Source of the DNA: Rheinheimera pacifica
Lineage (GTDB): Bacteria > Pseudomonadota > Gammaproteobacteria > Enterobacterales > Alteromonadaceae
Reading direction: 5' to 3'
DNA length: 64,000 nt
NCBI RefSeq assembly: GCF_024809855.1
Contig: NZ_JANUEM010000012.1
Span: 83,322 to 147,321 of the forward strand
Shown: positions 55,229 to 63,205 of the stretch, piece by piece
Layout of the letters: each line of letters starts with the position of its first letter
Numbering within the stretch: position 1 is the stretch's first letter
Made by a program: the position numbers and the translations under genes
The notes under the pieces: model-generated
Seen by the model: the letters and a program-made list of their open reading frames with translations, nothing else
What the model was told of the DNA's origin: nothing
The model's database searches: none

Positions 55229-57070
55229 ATGACAGACAAAATCCGTTTAACTGCTGCTCAGGCGCTGGTACGGTTTCTGGCGGCGCAATATATCTCTACG
55301 CCAGACAACACTGCGCCCAAACCGCTATTTGCCGGCGTATTCGCTATTTTTGGCCATGGTAATGTGGCAGGCCTGGGCGAGGCGCTATATCAGGTACGTG
55401 AGCAGTTACCAACCCTGCGCGCCCACAACGAGCAAGGCATGGCACATGCCGCCATTGCTTTTGCTAAAGCCAATAACCGCCAGCAGTTAATGGTCTGTAC
55501 CTCATCGGTTGGCCCCGGTGCTACCAATATGGTTACGGCTGCCGCCCTGGCCCATGCCAACCGTTTACCGGTATTGTTTTTACCCGGCGATCACTTCGCC
55601 AACCGTAAACCCGATCCGGTATTGCAACAAATTGAAAACTTCAGCAACCCTACGGTTGCTGCTACTGACTGCTTTATTCCGGTCAGCCGGTATTTTGACC
55701 GTATTAACCGGCCGGAGCAGCTTATTCACTCTTTGCCGGTAGCAATACAAACCCTGCTTGATCCGGTTAATTGTGGCCCGGTCACATTAGCACTGCCACA
55801 AGATGTGCAAGCCGAAGCCTTCGACTACCCAGTATCACTGTTTGCAAAACGTATACACCGCTTCCGCCGCCCCGGCGCCGACGAACAGGAGCTTGCCGAC
55901 GCCCTGACACTGTTATTAAAAGCCCGTAAGCCACTGATTATTGCCGGTGGTGGCGTGCATTACAGCGGAGCATGCCGGGCACTGGCCGGGTTTGCCGAGC
56001 AACACCAGATCCCGGTTGCTGAAACTCAGGCCGGTAAAGGTGCCCTACCCTGGCAGCATCCTTGTGCCGTAGGCGGTATTGGCGTGACCGGTTCAGCAGC
56101 AGCCAACCAACTGGCGGCCGAAGCCGACCTTATTCTGGCAGTCGGCAGCCGTCTGCAGGATTTTACCACCCAGTCCCGTACCGGCTTTGCCGGTAAAACT
56201 GTGCTGCAACTGAATATTGGCGCTTTTGATGCCGCTAAACACCAGGCCATACCGCTGGTGGGCGATGCCGCCCTGCTGCTTACACAGCTGGATAAAGCGC
56301 TGCCACTATGGCAAAGCGAAAACGGCTGGCTGGCACATGCACAGCAGTTAAATCAGCAATGGCAGCAACGCTACGATCAGTTAACCACACCGCCTGCCAG
56401 CGGAGTATTGCCAAGCGATGCCCAGGTGCTGGGTGCAGTTAAACGCCAATCTGTAAAAAGCGATGTTATTGTTTGTGCGGCAGGCGGCCTGCCCGGCGAG
56501 CTGCATAAACTGTGGCGTACAGAAGGGCCTGGCAGCTACCATGTTGAATATGGTTTTTCCTGCATGGGCTACGAAATTGCCGGTGGCCTGGGCGTAAAAC
56601 TGGCACAGCCAGAACGTGAGGTAATAGTGGTAGTGGGTGATGGCTCCTACCTAATGCTGAACTCAGAACTGGCTACCTCGGTGATGTTAAAACAAAAAAT
56701 TATCGTGGTGCTGCTGGACAACCGCGGCTTTGGTTGTATCAACAGGCTGCAGCGTGGCACCGGCAATACTGCTTTTAACAACCTGTGGGACGACTGCGCC
56801 GACGACGCACCCGATATCGACTTTGCAGCCCATGCCAAAGCTCAGGGTGCGCTAAGCGAACGGGTAGCCAATATCGGCGAACTGGAGCAGGCACTACAAC
56901 GCGCCCGCACCGCACCGCGCAGCTACCTGATTGAAATAAAAACCGACCCACAGCAAAGCACCGATAATGGCACCTGGTGGGATGTGGCAATACCGCAGAT
57001 ATCGGGCGAGGCCAAAGTACAGCAGGCACTTGATGATTATCAGCGTAAACAGCAACAACAACCGTATTAA
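55229..57070 (+). CDS. iolD: 3D-(3,5/4)-trihydroxycyclohexane-1,2-dione acylhydrolase
   Basis: A 613-residue thiamine-diphosphate enzyme that opens the inositol-derived ring to 5-deoxyglucuronate. PF-type N-terminal domain has GVFAIFGHGNVAGLGEAL and ARNEQGMAHAAIAFAKA-like RAHNEQGMAHAA with the glutamate that activates TPP; the C-terminal domain has the diphosphate motif VVVGDGSYLMLNSELATS and DNRGFGCINRLQ. It begins 19 bases after iolC with a TAAGGA ribosome binding site. Confidence 0.95.
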   Translation: MTDKIRLTAAQALVRFLAAQYISTPDNTAPKPLFAGVFAIFGHGNVAGLGEALYQVREQLPTLRAHNEQGMAHAAIAFAKANNRQQLMVCTSSVGPGATNMVTAAALAHANRLPVLFLPGDHFANRKPDPVLQQIENFSNPTVAATDCFIPVSRYFDRINRPEQLIHSLPVAIQTLLDPVNCGPVTLALPQDVQAEAFDYPVSLFAKRIHRFRRPGADEQELADALTLLLKARKPLIIAGGGVHYSGACRALAGFAEQHQIPVAETQAGKGALPWQHPCAVGGIGVTGSAAANQLAAEADLILAVGSRLQDFTTQSRTGFAGKTVLQLNIGAFDAAKHQAIPLVGDAALLLTQLDKALPLWQSENGWLAHAQQLNQQWQQRYDQLTTPPASGVLPSDAQVLGAVKRQSVKSDVIVCAAGGLPGELHKLWRTEGPGSYHVEYGFSCMGYEIAGGLGVKLAQPEREVIVVVGDGSYLMLNSELATSVMLKQKIIVVLLDNRGFGCINRLQRGTGNTAFNNLWDDCADDAPDIDFAAHAKAQGALSERVANIGELEQALQRARTAPRSYLIEIKTDPQQSTDNGTWWDVAIPQISGEAKVQQALDDYQRKQQQQPY

Positions 57071-57086
57071 TAGCAAGGATTTACCA

Positions 57087-58589
57087 ATGAAAACCCTAAG
57101 CAATTTTATCAACGGCCAGCATCAGCCCAGCAACAGTGGCCGTAGCCAACCGGTATATAACCCGGCTACCGGCGAAGCGCAGATGCAGGTTAGCCTGGCC
57201 AGCGCCGACGAAACCCGCAGCGCCATAGCGGTAGCTGAAACAGCCTTTCAAAGCTGGAGCCAGGTTACCCCGTTAAACCGTGCCCGGGTGATGTTTAACT
57301 TCAAAACCCTGCTGGAACAACACCGCGACGAGCTGGCAACACTGATAAGCCAGGAACACGGTAAGGTATTTTCTGATGCGCAGGGCGAGCTGACCCGCGG
57401 CCTGGAAGTGGTAGAATTTGCCTGTGGTATTCCACATTTGCTTAAAGGCGAGCACTCGATGAATGTTGGCCGTGGCGTTGACAGCTTCAGCCTGATGCAG
57501 CCCCTGGGTGTTTGTGCCGGTATTACACCGTTTAACTTCCCGGCTATGGTACCGCTGTGGATGTTCCCTATTGCGCTCGCCTGCGGCAATACTTTTATCT
57601 TAAAACCGTCAGAAAAAGATCCGTCTGTGCCGCTGCGTCTGGCAGAATTGCTGCTGGAAGCTGGTTTACCGGCAGGTGTGTTTAATGTGGTTAACGGCGA
57701 TAAAGAAGCAGTAGATGTGCTACTAACCGACTCACGGGTACAGGCAGTCAGCTTTGTCGGTTCTACCCCGATTGCCGAATACGTGTATGCCACCGGCAGC
57801 GCCCACAGCAAACGGGTGCAGGCACTGGGCGGCGCTAAAAACCATATGCTGGTCATGCCCGACGCCGATTTAGGCCAGGTAACCAGCGCACTGATGGGTG
57901 CGGCTTATGGCTCGGCCGGTGAGCGCTGTATGGCGATTTCTGTGGCGCTATGCGTAGGAGACGAGGTAGCCGATGCCTTAACAGATCGCCTGCAGCAGGA
58001 AATTGCCACGCTACACACCGGGCCTGGCACAGGCATTAGCCCGGAGCCACATATGGGCCCGCTAATTAGCCAGCAACACGCCGATAAGGTGCGTAGCTAT
58101 ATTGATACCGGTGTCGCCGAAGGCGCTACCTTGCTGGCCGATGGCCGTAAACTGCAGGTGGCTAACCACCCGCAGGGCTATTTTGTTGGGCCAACGCTGT
58201 TTGATCATGTTAAGCCCGGTATGCGCATTTACCGCGAAGAAATCTTCGGCCCGGTACTGGCCGTCGTACGGGTACCGTCGTTTGCGGACGGCCTTAAGCT
58301 TATTAACGAGCACGAATTTGGCAACGGCACCGCCATTTTTACCGCCAGTGGCGAAGCCGCCCGCGAATTTGCTGCCCAGGTGCAGGTAGGCATGGTGGGC
58401 GTAAACGTGCCTATTCCGGTACCTATGGCATTCCATAGTTTCGGCGGCTGGAAACGCAGCGTATTTGGCCCGCTCAATATGCACGGCCCCGACGGCGTAC
58501 GTTTTTACACCCGCATGAAAACCATCACCGCCCGCTGGCCCACCGGCCAGGCAACGACTAATCAGTTCTCAATGCCGACTATGCGCTGA
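57087..58589 (+). CDS. mmsA: CoA-acylating methylmalonate-semialdehyde dehydrogenase
   Basis: A 500-residue aldehyde dehydrogenase (also called IolA) that turns malonate semialdehyde into acetyl-CoA and CO2 at the end of inositol catabolism. It begins KTLSNFINGQHQPSNSGRSQ; AGITPFNFPAMVPLWMFPIALACGN and FVGSTPIAEYVYATGSAHSKRVQALGGAKNH are the family marks, and the catalytic cysteine is in GSAGERCMAIS. The ATG at 57087 has AAGGAT upstream; a longer frame from 56967 lies within iolD. It ends the iolC-iolD-mmsA operon before a terminator. Confidence 0.95.
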   Translation: MKTLSNFINGQHQPSNSGRSQPVYNPATGEAQMQVSLASADETRSAIAVAETAFQSWSQVTPLNRARVMFNFKTLLEQHRDELATLISQEHGKVFSDAQGELTRGLEVVEFACGIPHLLKGEHSMNVGRGVDSFSLMQPLGVCAGITPFNFPAMVPLWMFPIALACGNTFILKPSEKDPSVPLRLAELLLEAGLPAGVFNVVNGDKEAVDVLLTDSRVQAVSFVGSTPIAEYVYATGSAHSKRVQALGGAKNHMLVMPDADLGQVTSALMGAAYGSAGERCMAISVALCVGDEVADALTDRLQQEIATLHTGPGTGISPEPHMGPLISQQHADKVRSYIDTGVAEGATLLADGRKLQVANHPQGYFVGPTLFDHVKPGMRIYREEIFGPVLAVVRVPSFADGLKLINEHEFGNGTAIFTASGEAAREFAAQVQVGMVGVNVPIPVPMAFHSFGGWKRSVFGPLNMHGPDGVRFYTRMKTITARWPTGQATTNQFSMPTMR

Positions 58590-58618
58590 TTGCGCCAACC
58601 CTAAACTGATAACAATTA

Positions 58619-58643
58619 CGCCGGGAAATCCCGGCGTTGTTTT
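58619..58643 (+). terminator. Rho-independent terminator of the iolC-iolD-mmsA operon
   Basis: CGCCGGGA / TCCCGGCG stem with an AA loop, followed by TTGTTTT, 29 bases past the mmsA stop. Confidence 0.85.
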
Positions 58644-58793
58644 CAATGTCACTAAGCATCCACCAGCGCATTCATATTTCCATGATAGCGTTTTATTATT
58701 AATGCTCCCTTCAGGAAAATCACACGATTTAATCATATTGACCATTTCATGCCATTAGCTATACTCATGCTTTACCGCAAAAAGAGCCTATCT

Positions 58794-59036
58794 ATGCAAA
58801 CCTTAACAGCAAACGACGCTAAACGAAATTTCGGTGAGTTATTGCTAAATGCTCAACGGGCACCTATCAAAATCAGCAAAAACAGTAAGGACGCCGTTGT
58901 AGTAATGTCTATTCATGACTACGAAGCGCTTGAAGCAATGAAAGCTGATTACCTTAAGCACTGTTTTCACTCTGCTCAGGAAGACCTAAAAAAAGACAAT
59001 ATTGTTGACGGTGCAAACTTTCTTAGCGCGCTATAG
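58794..59036 (+). CDS. Phd/YefM-family antitoxin
   Basis: An 80-residue antitoxin: the N-terminal half QTLTANDAKRNFGELLLNAQ, ISKNSKDAVVVMSIHDYEALEAM is the Phd/YefM DNA-binding fold, and the acidic, flexible C-terminus (DNIVDGANFLSAL) would wrap the toxin. The ATG at 58794 has AAAGAG upstream. It lies nine bases before a ParE-like toxin gene, a standard antitoxin-first operon likely repressed by the antitoxin alone or as a complex. Confidence 0.88.
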   Translation: MQTLTANDAKRNFGELLLNAQRAPIKISKNSKDAVVVMSIHDYEALEAMKADYLKHCFHSAQEDLKKDNIVDGANFLSAL

Positions 59037-59045
59037 ACACTGCTA

Positions 59046-59342
59046 ATGCAAAATAAACGCTATAAGCTAAGCAGCCTGGCTAAGACGCACCTACAGAATA
59101 TTAAAAAGTACACGATAGAAAATTTTTCTGAAGCACAGTGGCAAAAGTACAAACAAAACCTGCTTTCTGGCTTTCAAATGTTAGCCGACAACCCTGAGTT
59201 AGGCCGTGGCTGTAATGAGATCTACGCTAACGGGTTCTACTGTCCTGTTGCTAAGCATATGGCATATTTCACAAAAGAAGACCACTTTATCCTGATTGTC
59301 GCGGTATTGGGGCAACCGCAAACTCCACAAAGTCATCTGTAG
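59046..59342 (+). CDS. ParE/RelE-superfamily toxin
   Basis: A 98-residue toxin of the ParE group: YKLSSLAKTHLQNIKKYTIENF, NLLSGFQMLADNPELGRGCNEI, FYCPVAKHMAYFT and a strand-forming C-terminus (FILIVAVLGQPQTPQ). ParE proteins inhibit gyrase, while RelE relatives cleave mRNA on the ribosome; the lack of clear RelE catalytic residues and the ParE-like layout favour gyrase inhibition. It is coupled to the antitoxin gene and has no strong ribosome binding site of its own. Confidence 0.87.
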   Translation: MQNKRYKLSSLAKTHLQNIKKYTIENFSEAQWQKYKQNLLSGFQMLADNPELGRGCNEIYANGFYCPVAKHMAYFTKEDHFILIVAVLGQPQTPQSHL

Positions 59343-59411
59343 GTTTTCAGCGGAAAAAATCCCCGTTAGATTGCCTAACCACGATTAACACCCCACTGTG
59401 TTTTCACCATC

Positions 59412-59427
59412 TGCGACAATTGTCGCA
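59412..59427. promoter_or_regulatory. upstream palindromic operator of the BlaI-M56/M23 unit
   Basis: Perfect 16-base palindrome TGCGACAATTGTCGCA, 72 bases before the BlaI-type start. Its centre is 33 bases from that of the next palindrome, about three helical turns. BlaI/MecI sites of other bacteria contain TACA/TGTA cores, so the ACA-TGT symmetry is compatible with a BlaI dimer. Confidence 0.8.
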
Positions 59428-59444
59428 AATAACACTTGATCTAT

Positions 59445-59460
59445 TGCGACAACTGTCGCA
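59445..59460. promoter_or_regulatory. second palindromic operator of the BlaI-M56/M23 unit
   Basis: TGCGACAACTGTCGCA, palindromic except for the central pair and differing from the upstream site by one base. An inverted repeat ACTATTCAG / CTGAATAGT (59460-59489) starts at its last base and lies over the promoter and leader. Confidence 0.8.
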
Positions 59461-59498
59461 CTATTCAGATTATTAATTACCTGAATAGTTATCACCCT

Positions 59499-59912
59499 AT
59501 GCAGCAACCTACCGCACCTGAACTGGAAATTCTTAAATTACTCTGGTCGAAACAACCACTTACAGCACGGGAAATACACGATGAACTGGCAACGGTGCTG
59601 AGCTGGGGCAACTCCTCTACGCGCAAAACGCTTGAGCGCATGGGCGATAAAGGTTTTATCGCCTGTGAAACCATGGCTAATAAAAACAGCTATACCACCT
59701 TGCTGGATAAAATGCCGACACTGGCGGCTTTTGCGCAGGATTTTGCCAAACGGGTATTTGAGCTTAACGAGCCGTTGCCGGTAGCCATGTTTGCCAGCAG
59801 TAAGCTGGTTAATGCAGATGAAATGGCAGATCTGGAAAAGTTACTGGCCGAATTAGCCTCGCCAGCGCATGCCCAAACCAAAAACACTGCGATGAAAGAC
59901 AACGAGAGCTGA
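59499..59912 (+). CDS. BlaI/MecI-family repressor
   Basis: A 137-residue winged-helix repressor: PTAPELEILKLLWSKQPLTAREIHDELA, STRKTLERMGDKGFIACE and a C-terminal dimerisation region with SSKLVNADEMADLEKLL. BlaI-type proteins block their own operon until an M56 sensor protease triggers their cleavage. The start at 59499 has no obvious ribosome binding site, suggesting weak or leaderless translation. The stop is one base before the M56 protein start, so they are translated together. Confidence 0.92.
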   Translation: MQQPTAPELEILKLLWSKQPLTAREIHDELATVLSWGNSSTRKTLERMGDKGFIACETMANKNSYTTLLDKMPTLAAFAQDFAKRVFELNEPLPVAMFASSKLVNADEMADLEKLLAELASPAHAQTKNTAMKDNES

Positions 59913-59913
59913 T

Positions 59914-61305
59914 ATGACACAACATCTGCTGATTTCACTATTGTTATGTACGTTTTGGTCTGCCGCACTTTGGGCTATAGCCAAACCGCTGCTTAAAAGA
60001 AACCACGTTTTGCAGCAGTGGCCAGCTTTATACTGGTGGTTACTGGCATTGAGTTTTTTACCTTTGCTGCCGTTGCCAGAACTGTATCAACACTGGACTA
60101 TTCCCTCGGTATTGCTGCAGGATACCCTGTATTCAGTGCAAACATTAGCTGCTCAGCCTATGCACCCGGCTCTGCTTGGCACACCCGCCAATACCGGGCT
60201 GTACTGGCAAATAGCCTTAGCTTTTATCGTTACTCTAAGCCTTATACAACTGGTAAAGCTAGCCAAACAATGGCAGCAACTGCAGCAGTTTATCCGCCAT
60301 AGTACCAGGCTGGCACCTGACAGCCTGTTTACCGCAGCGCAACTGAAGCAAGTTGCTCCTTTAGCAAATCGTTTCACATTGCGCCAAACCGAAGCCGCAG
60401 TATCACCCTTTATTGCAGGCTGGTTTAAGCTAACACTGGTGGTGCCTGCTTATATCTGGCAAATGTCGGAACAACAGCGGCAATTGCTGATCAGCCATGA
60501 GCTGATGCACCTGCAACGGCGCGATCCACAACAACTGCTTATTATGCGTATATTGGTAGCCTTGTGCTGGTTTAATCCGGTATTCCGGCAGCTGGAAGCT
60601 GCTTTTATCCGCAACATAGAACTGGCTGTAGATAACGCCGTACTAACAGCGCAACCGCAGCACGCAGTGTTATATGGCCAAACCTTGCTGGCCAGCTTAG
60701 CGCTAAGCCAGCCAAAAACACCGCCGCAACTGATGCCCGGCTTTGTTCAAGCCAGTGCAGATAAACAATTTTATCAGCAACGTTTGCAGCAATTGTTTAA
60801 ACCTGTAGCCGCCGTGCCACTGCGGCAAAAATGGCGTATTGCCCTAATATTGTGTTGTAGCGCCTCAGTACTTAATACCGCCGTTGCCCAGCTTCACTTT
60901 ACTGCGCCACCTGCAATATGGCATTTGCCTGTTAACAATGTACCGGTTAACTCATTTTATGCTGAACAACACCCGTTTCGTGATAACCGCCCGCATCAGG
61001 GGCTGGATTTTGCAGCCCAGCCCGGTACTGCCGTGCTGGCTGCGCAAAAAGGCCGGGTATTAATTACCGATGACACCAGCCTGCATGAACGGTATGGCAA
61101 AGTGGTGTTAATTGACCACGGCCACGGCTATCAAACCTTATACGCGCACCTGGACGACTTTTATGTGGTAGCGGGCCAAACAGTTGAGCCCGGTCAGCCG
61201 GTTGGCAAAATGGGTGCTACAGGCCGGGTAACAGGGCCACATTTACACTTTGAGTTACTGCTACACGGTAAACAACAAGACCCGGCACCCTACTTGCCAC
61301 TGTAA
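59914..61305 (+). CDS. M56 (BlaR1-like) membrane protease fused to an M23 peptidoglycan endopeptidase domain
   Basis: A 463-residue fusion. Transmembrane helices lie near residues 5-22, 38-56, 96-113 and 305-325. The cytosolic M56 zinc protease has HELMH at 195-199, with a likely third ligand in NIELAVDNAV (Glu 236). After the last helix a periplasmic M23 (LytM) domain begins: HQGLD (His 361, Asp 365), YAHL (His 412) and GPHLHFEL (His 443, His 445), i.e. all the LytM zinc and catalytic residues, so this domain may cut peptide cross-links. In BlaR1 this position holds a penicillin-binding sensor instead. It is coupled to the BlaI-type gene. Confidence 0.93.
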   Translation: MTQHLLISLLLCTFWSAALWAIAKPLLKRNHVLQQWPALYWWLLALSFLPLLPLPELYQHWTIPSVLLQDTLYSVQTLAAQPMHPALLGTPANTGLYWQIALAFIVTLSLIQLVKLAKQWQQLQQFIRHSTRLAPDSLFTAAQLKQVAPLANRFTLRQTEAAVSPFIAGWFKLTLVVPAYIWQMSEQQRQLLISHELMHLQRRDPQQLLIMRILVALCWFNPVFRQLEAAFIRNIELAVDNAVLTAQPQHAVLYGQTLLASLALSQPKTPPQLMPGFVQASADKQFYQQRLQQLFKPVAAVPLRQKWRIALILCCSASVLNTAVAQLHFTAPPAIWHLPVNNVPVNSFYAEQHPFRDNRPHQGLDFAAQPGTAVLAAQKGRVLITDDTSLHERYGKVVLIDHGHGYQTLYAHLDDFYVVAGQTVEPGQPVGKMGATGRVTGPHLHFELLLHGKQQDPAPYLPL

Positions 61306-61405
61306 TTTTTTAACTAAACACAGGCCAATTTTTGCCCGACTCTGCCGGGTGCGGGTTCTTATTGCCTGAAAAACGCCAAACCATTAATTAAAGAAGGAAA
61401 ATCGC

Positions 61406-62353
61406 ATGAAATTAACAATACCACGGTATAAAACACCATTCTCTACAAGCTTATGCCTTACCTTGCTAACATTACTCAGCCCGATAACGCTGGCCGATAC
61501 CAAAGCCAGCGCAGAACAGCTATTGGCACAAGAACAAGCTCCGGCGTATGAGCTTAGCAATACTAAAGTACATCAGCTACCGAGCGCAAATGGGCGACAC
61601 TATGAAGTGTGGATAGATTTGCCGGCGTCTTATGGTAAAACAACAAAAAAGCTGCCAGTGCTTTTTGTGTCAGACGCTAACTATGCATTCCCGCTGATCC
61701 GCAGCATCCGCAACCGCCTTGGTGCTGGCGGCCAGAATATAGAAGACTTTGTTATTGTCGGGCTGTCTTACGCCAAAGGCGATACCCCTACTGCAAGCCG
61801 TAATCTGGACTACACCCCTACCGCCACCCGCAAAGGCTATGGCGGCGCAGCCGCATATGCCGATTATTTGCAACAACAGGTGATTCCGTTTGTACTGGGG
61901 CGTTATCAGGTAGAGCCAAATCGAAAACTCTTTGTTGGCCATTCCTATGGCGGTTTACTGGGCACACAAATTCTGCTGACCAAACCAGAAACCTTTGATA
62001 CGTATATTTTAAGCAGCCCATCGCTGTGGTTTGATAAAAAATATATGTTTAAACTTGAGCAACAGTACACCGCCCGGCAGCAACAACTGAAAAAGCTTAA
62101 TAAAACATTGCAGGTACAATTGTATGCCGCAGAGTACGAACAAATAAAAGACGGCCCGCGCTATGCCAAATCGGTCAATATCATGGCCGACATGCAACAG
62201 TTTGAAAAAATCTTAAAAAGCCGTAATCACCCCGGTTTACAGGTAGAAAGCCAGGTTATTGCAGACGAAGATCATTTATCGGTATTTCCATCCATGATCA
62301 GCCGCGCACTGATAAAATTATTACCCGGCCACGGGCCTTATACACCAGGCTGA
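61406..62353 (+). CDS. secreted alpha/beta-hydrolase (esterase, Fes/IroE-like superfamily)
   Basis: A 315-residue hydrolase with a signal peptide (about 1-30, ending SPITLADT). It belongs to the COG2819-type alpha/beta family: the nucleophile serine sits in LFVGHSYGGLLGTQIL, the start region has LPVLFVSDANYAF, and ADEDHLSVFPSMISRAL supplies the catalytic histidine. Members hydrolyse esters of varied compounds, including siderophore esters; the substrate here is unknown. A good ribosome binding site (AAGAAGGA) precedes it. The 100-base gap to the M56-M23 gene leaves open whether they share a promoter. Confidence 0.9.
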   Translation: MKLTIPRYKTPFSTSLCLTLLTLLSPITLADTKASAEQLLAQEQAPAYELSNTKVHQLPSANGRHYEVWIDLPASYGKTTKKLPVLFVSDANYAFPLIRSIRNRLGAGGQNIEDFVIVGLSYAKGDTPTASRNLDYTPTATRKGYGGAAAYADYLQQQVIPFVLGRYQVEPNRKLFVGHSYGGLLGTQILLTKPETFDTYILSSPSLWFDKKYMFKLEQQYTARQQQLKKLNKTLQVQLYAAEYEQIKDGPRYAKSVNIMADMQQFEKILKSRNHPGLQVESQVIADEDHLSVFPSMISRALIKLLPGHGPYTPG

Positions 62354-62376
62354 TAGTAAACGCATCGCAAAGCCTT

Positions 62377-62400
62377 ACCCGGCTGCTTTAACAGCCGGGT
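62377..62400 (+). terminator. hairpin after the hydrolase gene
   Basis: Perfect nine-base stem ACCCGGCTG / CAGCCGGGT with a six-base loop, 24 bases after the stop. No T run follows, so termination is uncertain. Confidence 0.4.
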
Positions 62401-62542
62401 CGAAAAATTACGTACAACTAGCCCCACAGAGAGTATTCCATCGAATGTAACGGTATTAGTGGGCAACAATGGTGCCGGTAAAACCTCAATCTTAAAAGCG
62501 CTGGCAACATCGCTTAGCTGGTTTACCCGTCTGCAGCTTTAA
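62399..62542 (+). pseudogene. fragment of an AAA-family ATPase
   Basis: In one frame the DNA reads LRTTSPTESIPSNVTVLVG then NNGAGKTSILKALATSLSWF, a Walker A motif as in RecF/OLD/RloC-like ATPases (LVGxNGAGKTSILxALA), and stops at TAA 62540-62542. There is no start codon with a ribosome binding site; the frame opens within the hairpin following the hydrolase. Genuine relatives continue for several hundred residues, so only the first P-loop segment remains. Confidence 0.7.
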
Positions 62543-62576
62543 TCTTACAAACTGAGCTGAATGTTAAAACTATTTT

Positions 62577-63083
62577 TCAAACGCTTCTTTCAATGATTTT
62601 CAACAAGGATATTTTGGTTTGAACACCGCCATCACCTAAATGCCCTGTAAAATCCTCTCTTACTTGCTGCAAACACATTGCGGCGACAGAGTACGCTCCC
62701 AGCTTTATCGAAGCATAAGCCTTAAAAAAATAGCCCGTCTCAACATATGCATCATTACGGGGGTGAGAATCTTTCAGAGCAATAATCATGTCGAAATCAC
62801 TATCTGCCAATAAATACTCTGACAGATATAGAAAGCATCGCCCTCTCTTAAAATATAAATAAGAATCATTTTTAGTAATTTCAATTTCTTTTGTGGATAC
62901 ATCAACAGCACTATGATAATTCCGTACAGAAATATAAGCGTGAGACAACTCAGACAAAATCATTACATCGTCAGGATAAGACGAAAGAGCTGTAGTACAA
63001 ATATCTATAATTTTGCAATATTGCTTATTCTTACGAAAACAATCTATCTCCTTACAGACTAAATCAACAGAGTCATATTTCAT
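62577..63083 (-). CDS. tetratricopeptide-repeat-like protein of unknown function
   Basis: A 168-residue protein with helical repeats that look like degenerate TPRs: KIIDICTTALSSYPDDVMILSELSHAYIS, YHSAVDVSTKEIEITKNDSYLYFKRGRCFL, and YLLADSDFDMIIALKDSHPR. No signal peptide. The base composition is AT-richer than in neighbouring genes, suggesting acquisition. I do not recognise a specific family; an adaptor or immunity role is possible but not supported. Confidence 0.7.
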   Translation of the reverse strand: MKYDSVDLVCKEIDCFRKNKQYCKIIDICTTALSSYPDDVMILSELSHAYISVRNYHSAVDVSTKEIEITKNDSYLYFKRGRCFLYLSEYLLADSDFDMIIALKDSHPRNDAYVETGYFFKAYASIKLGAYSVAAMCLQQVREDFTGHLGDGGVQTKISLLKIIERSV

Positions 63084-63205
63084 ATTTTATTATCACCACA
63101 ACGTTGATAAACTAAACCTTTAGCACAGTTATATAAATCTCTGTAGCCCCGTTACTCCGGGATTTGGGCAAAATGCTGACTCCCTCCCTGCCATGCGCTG
63201 CACTT

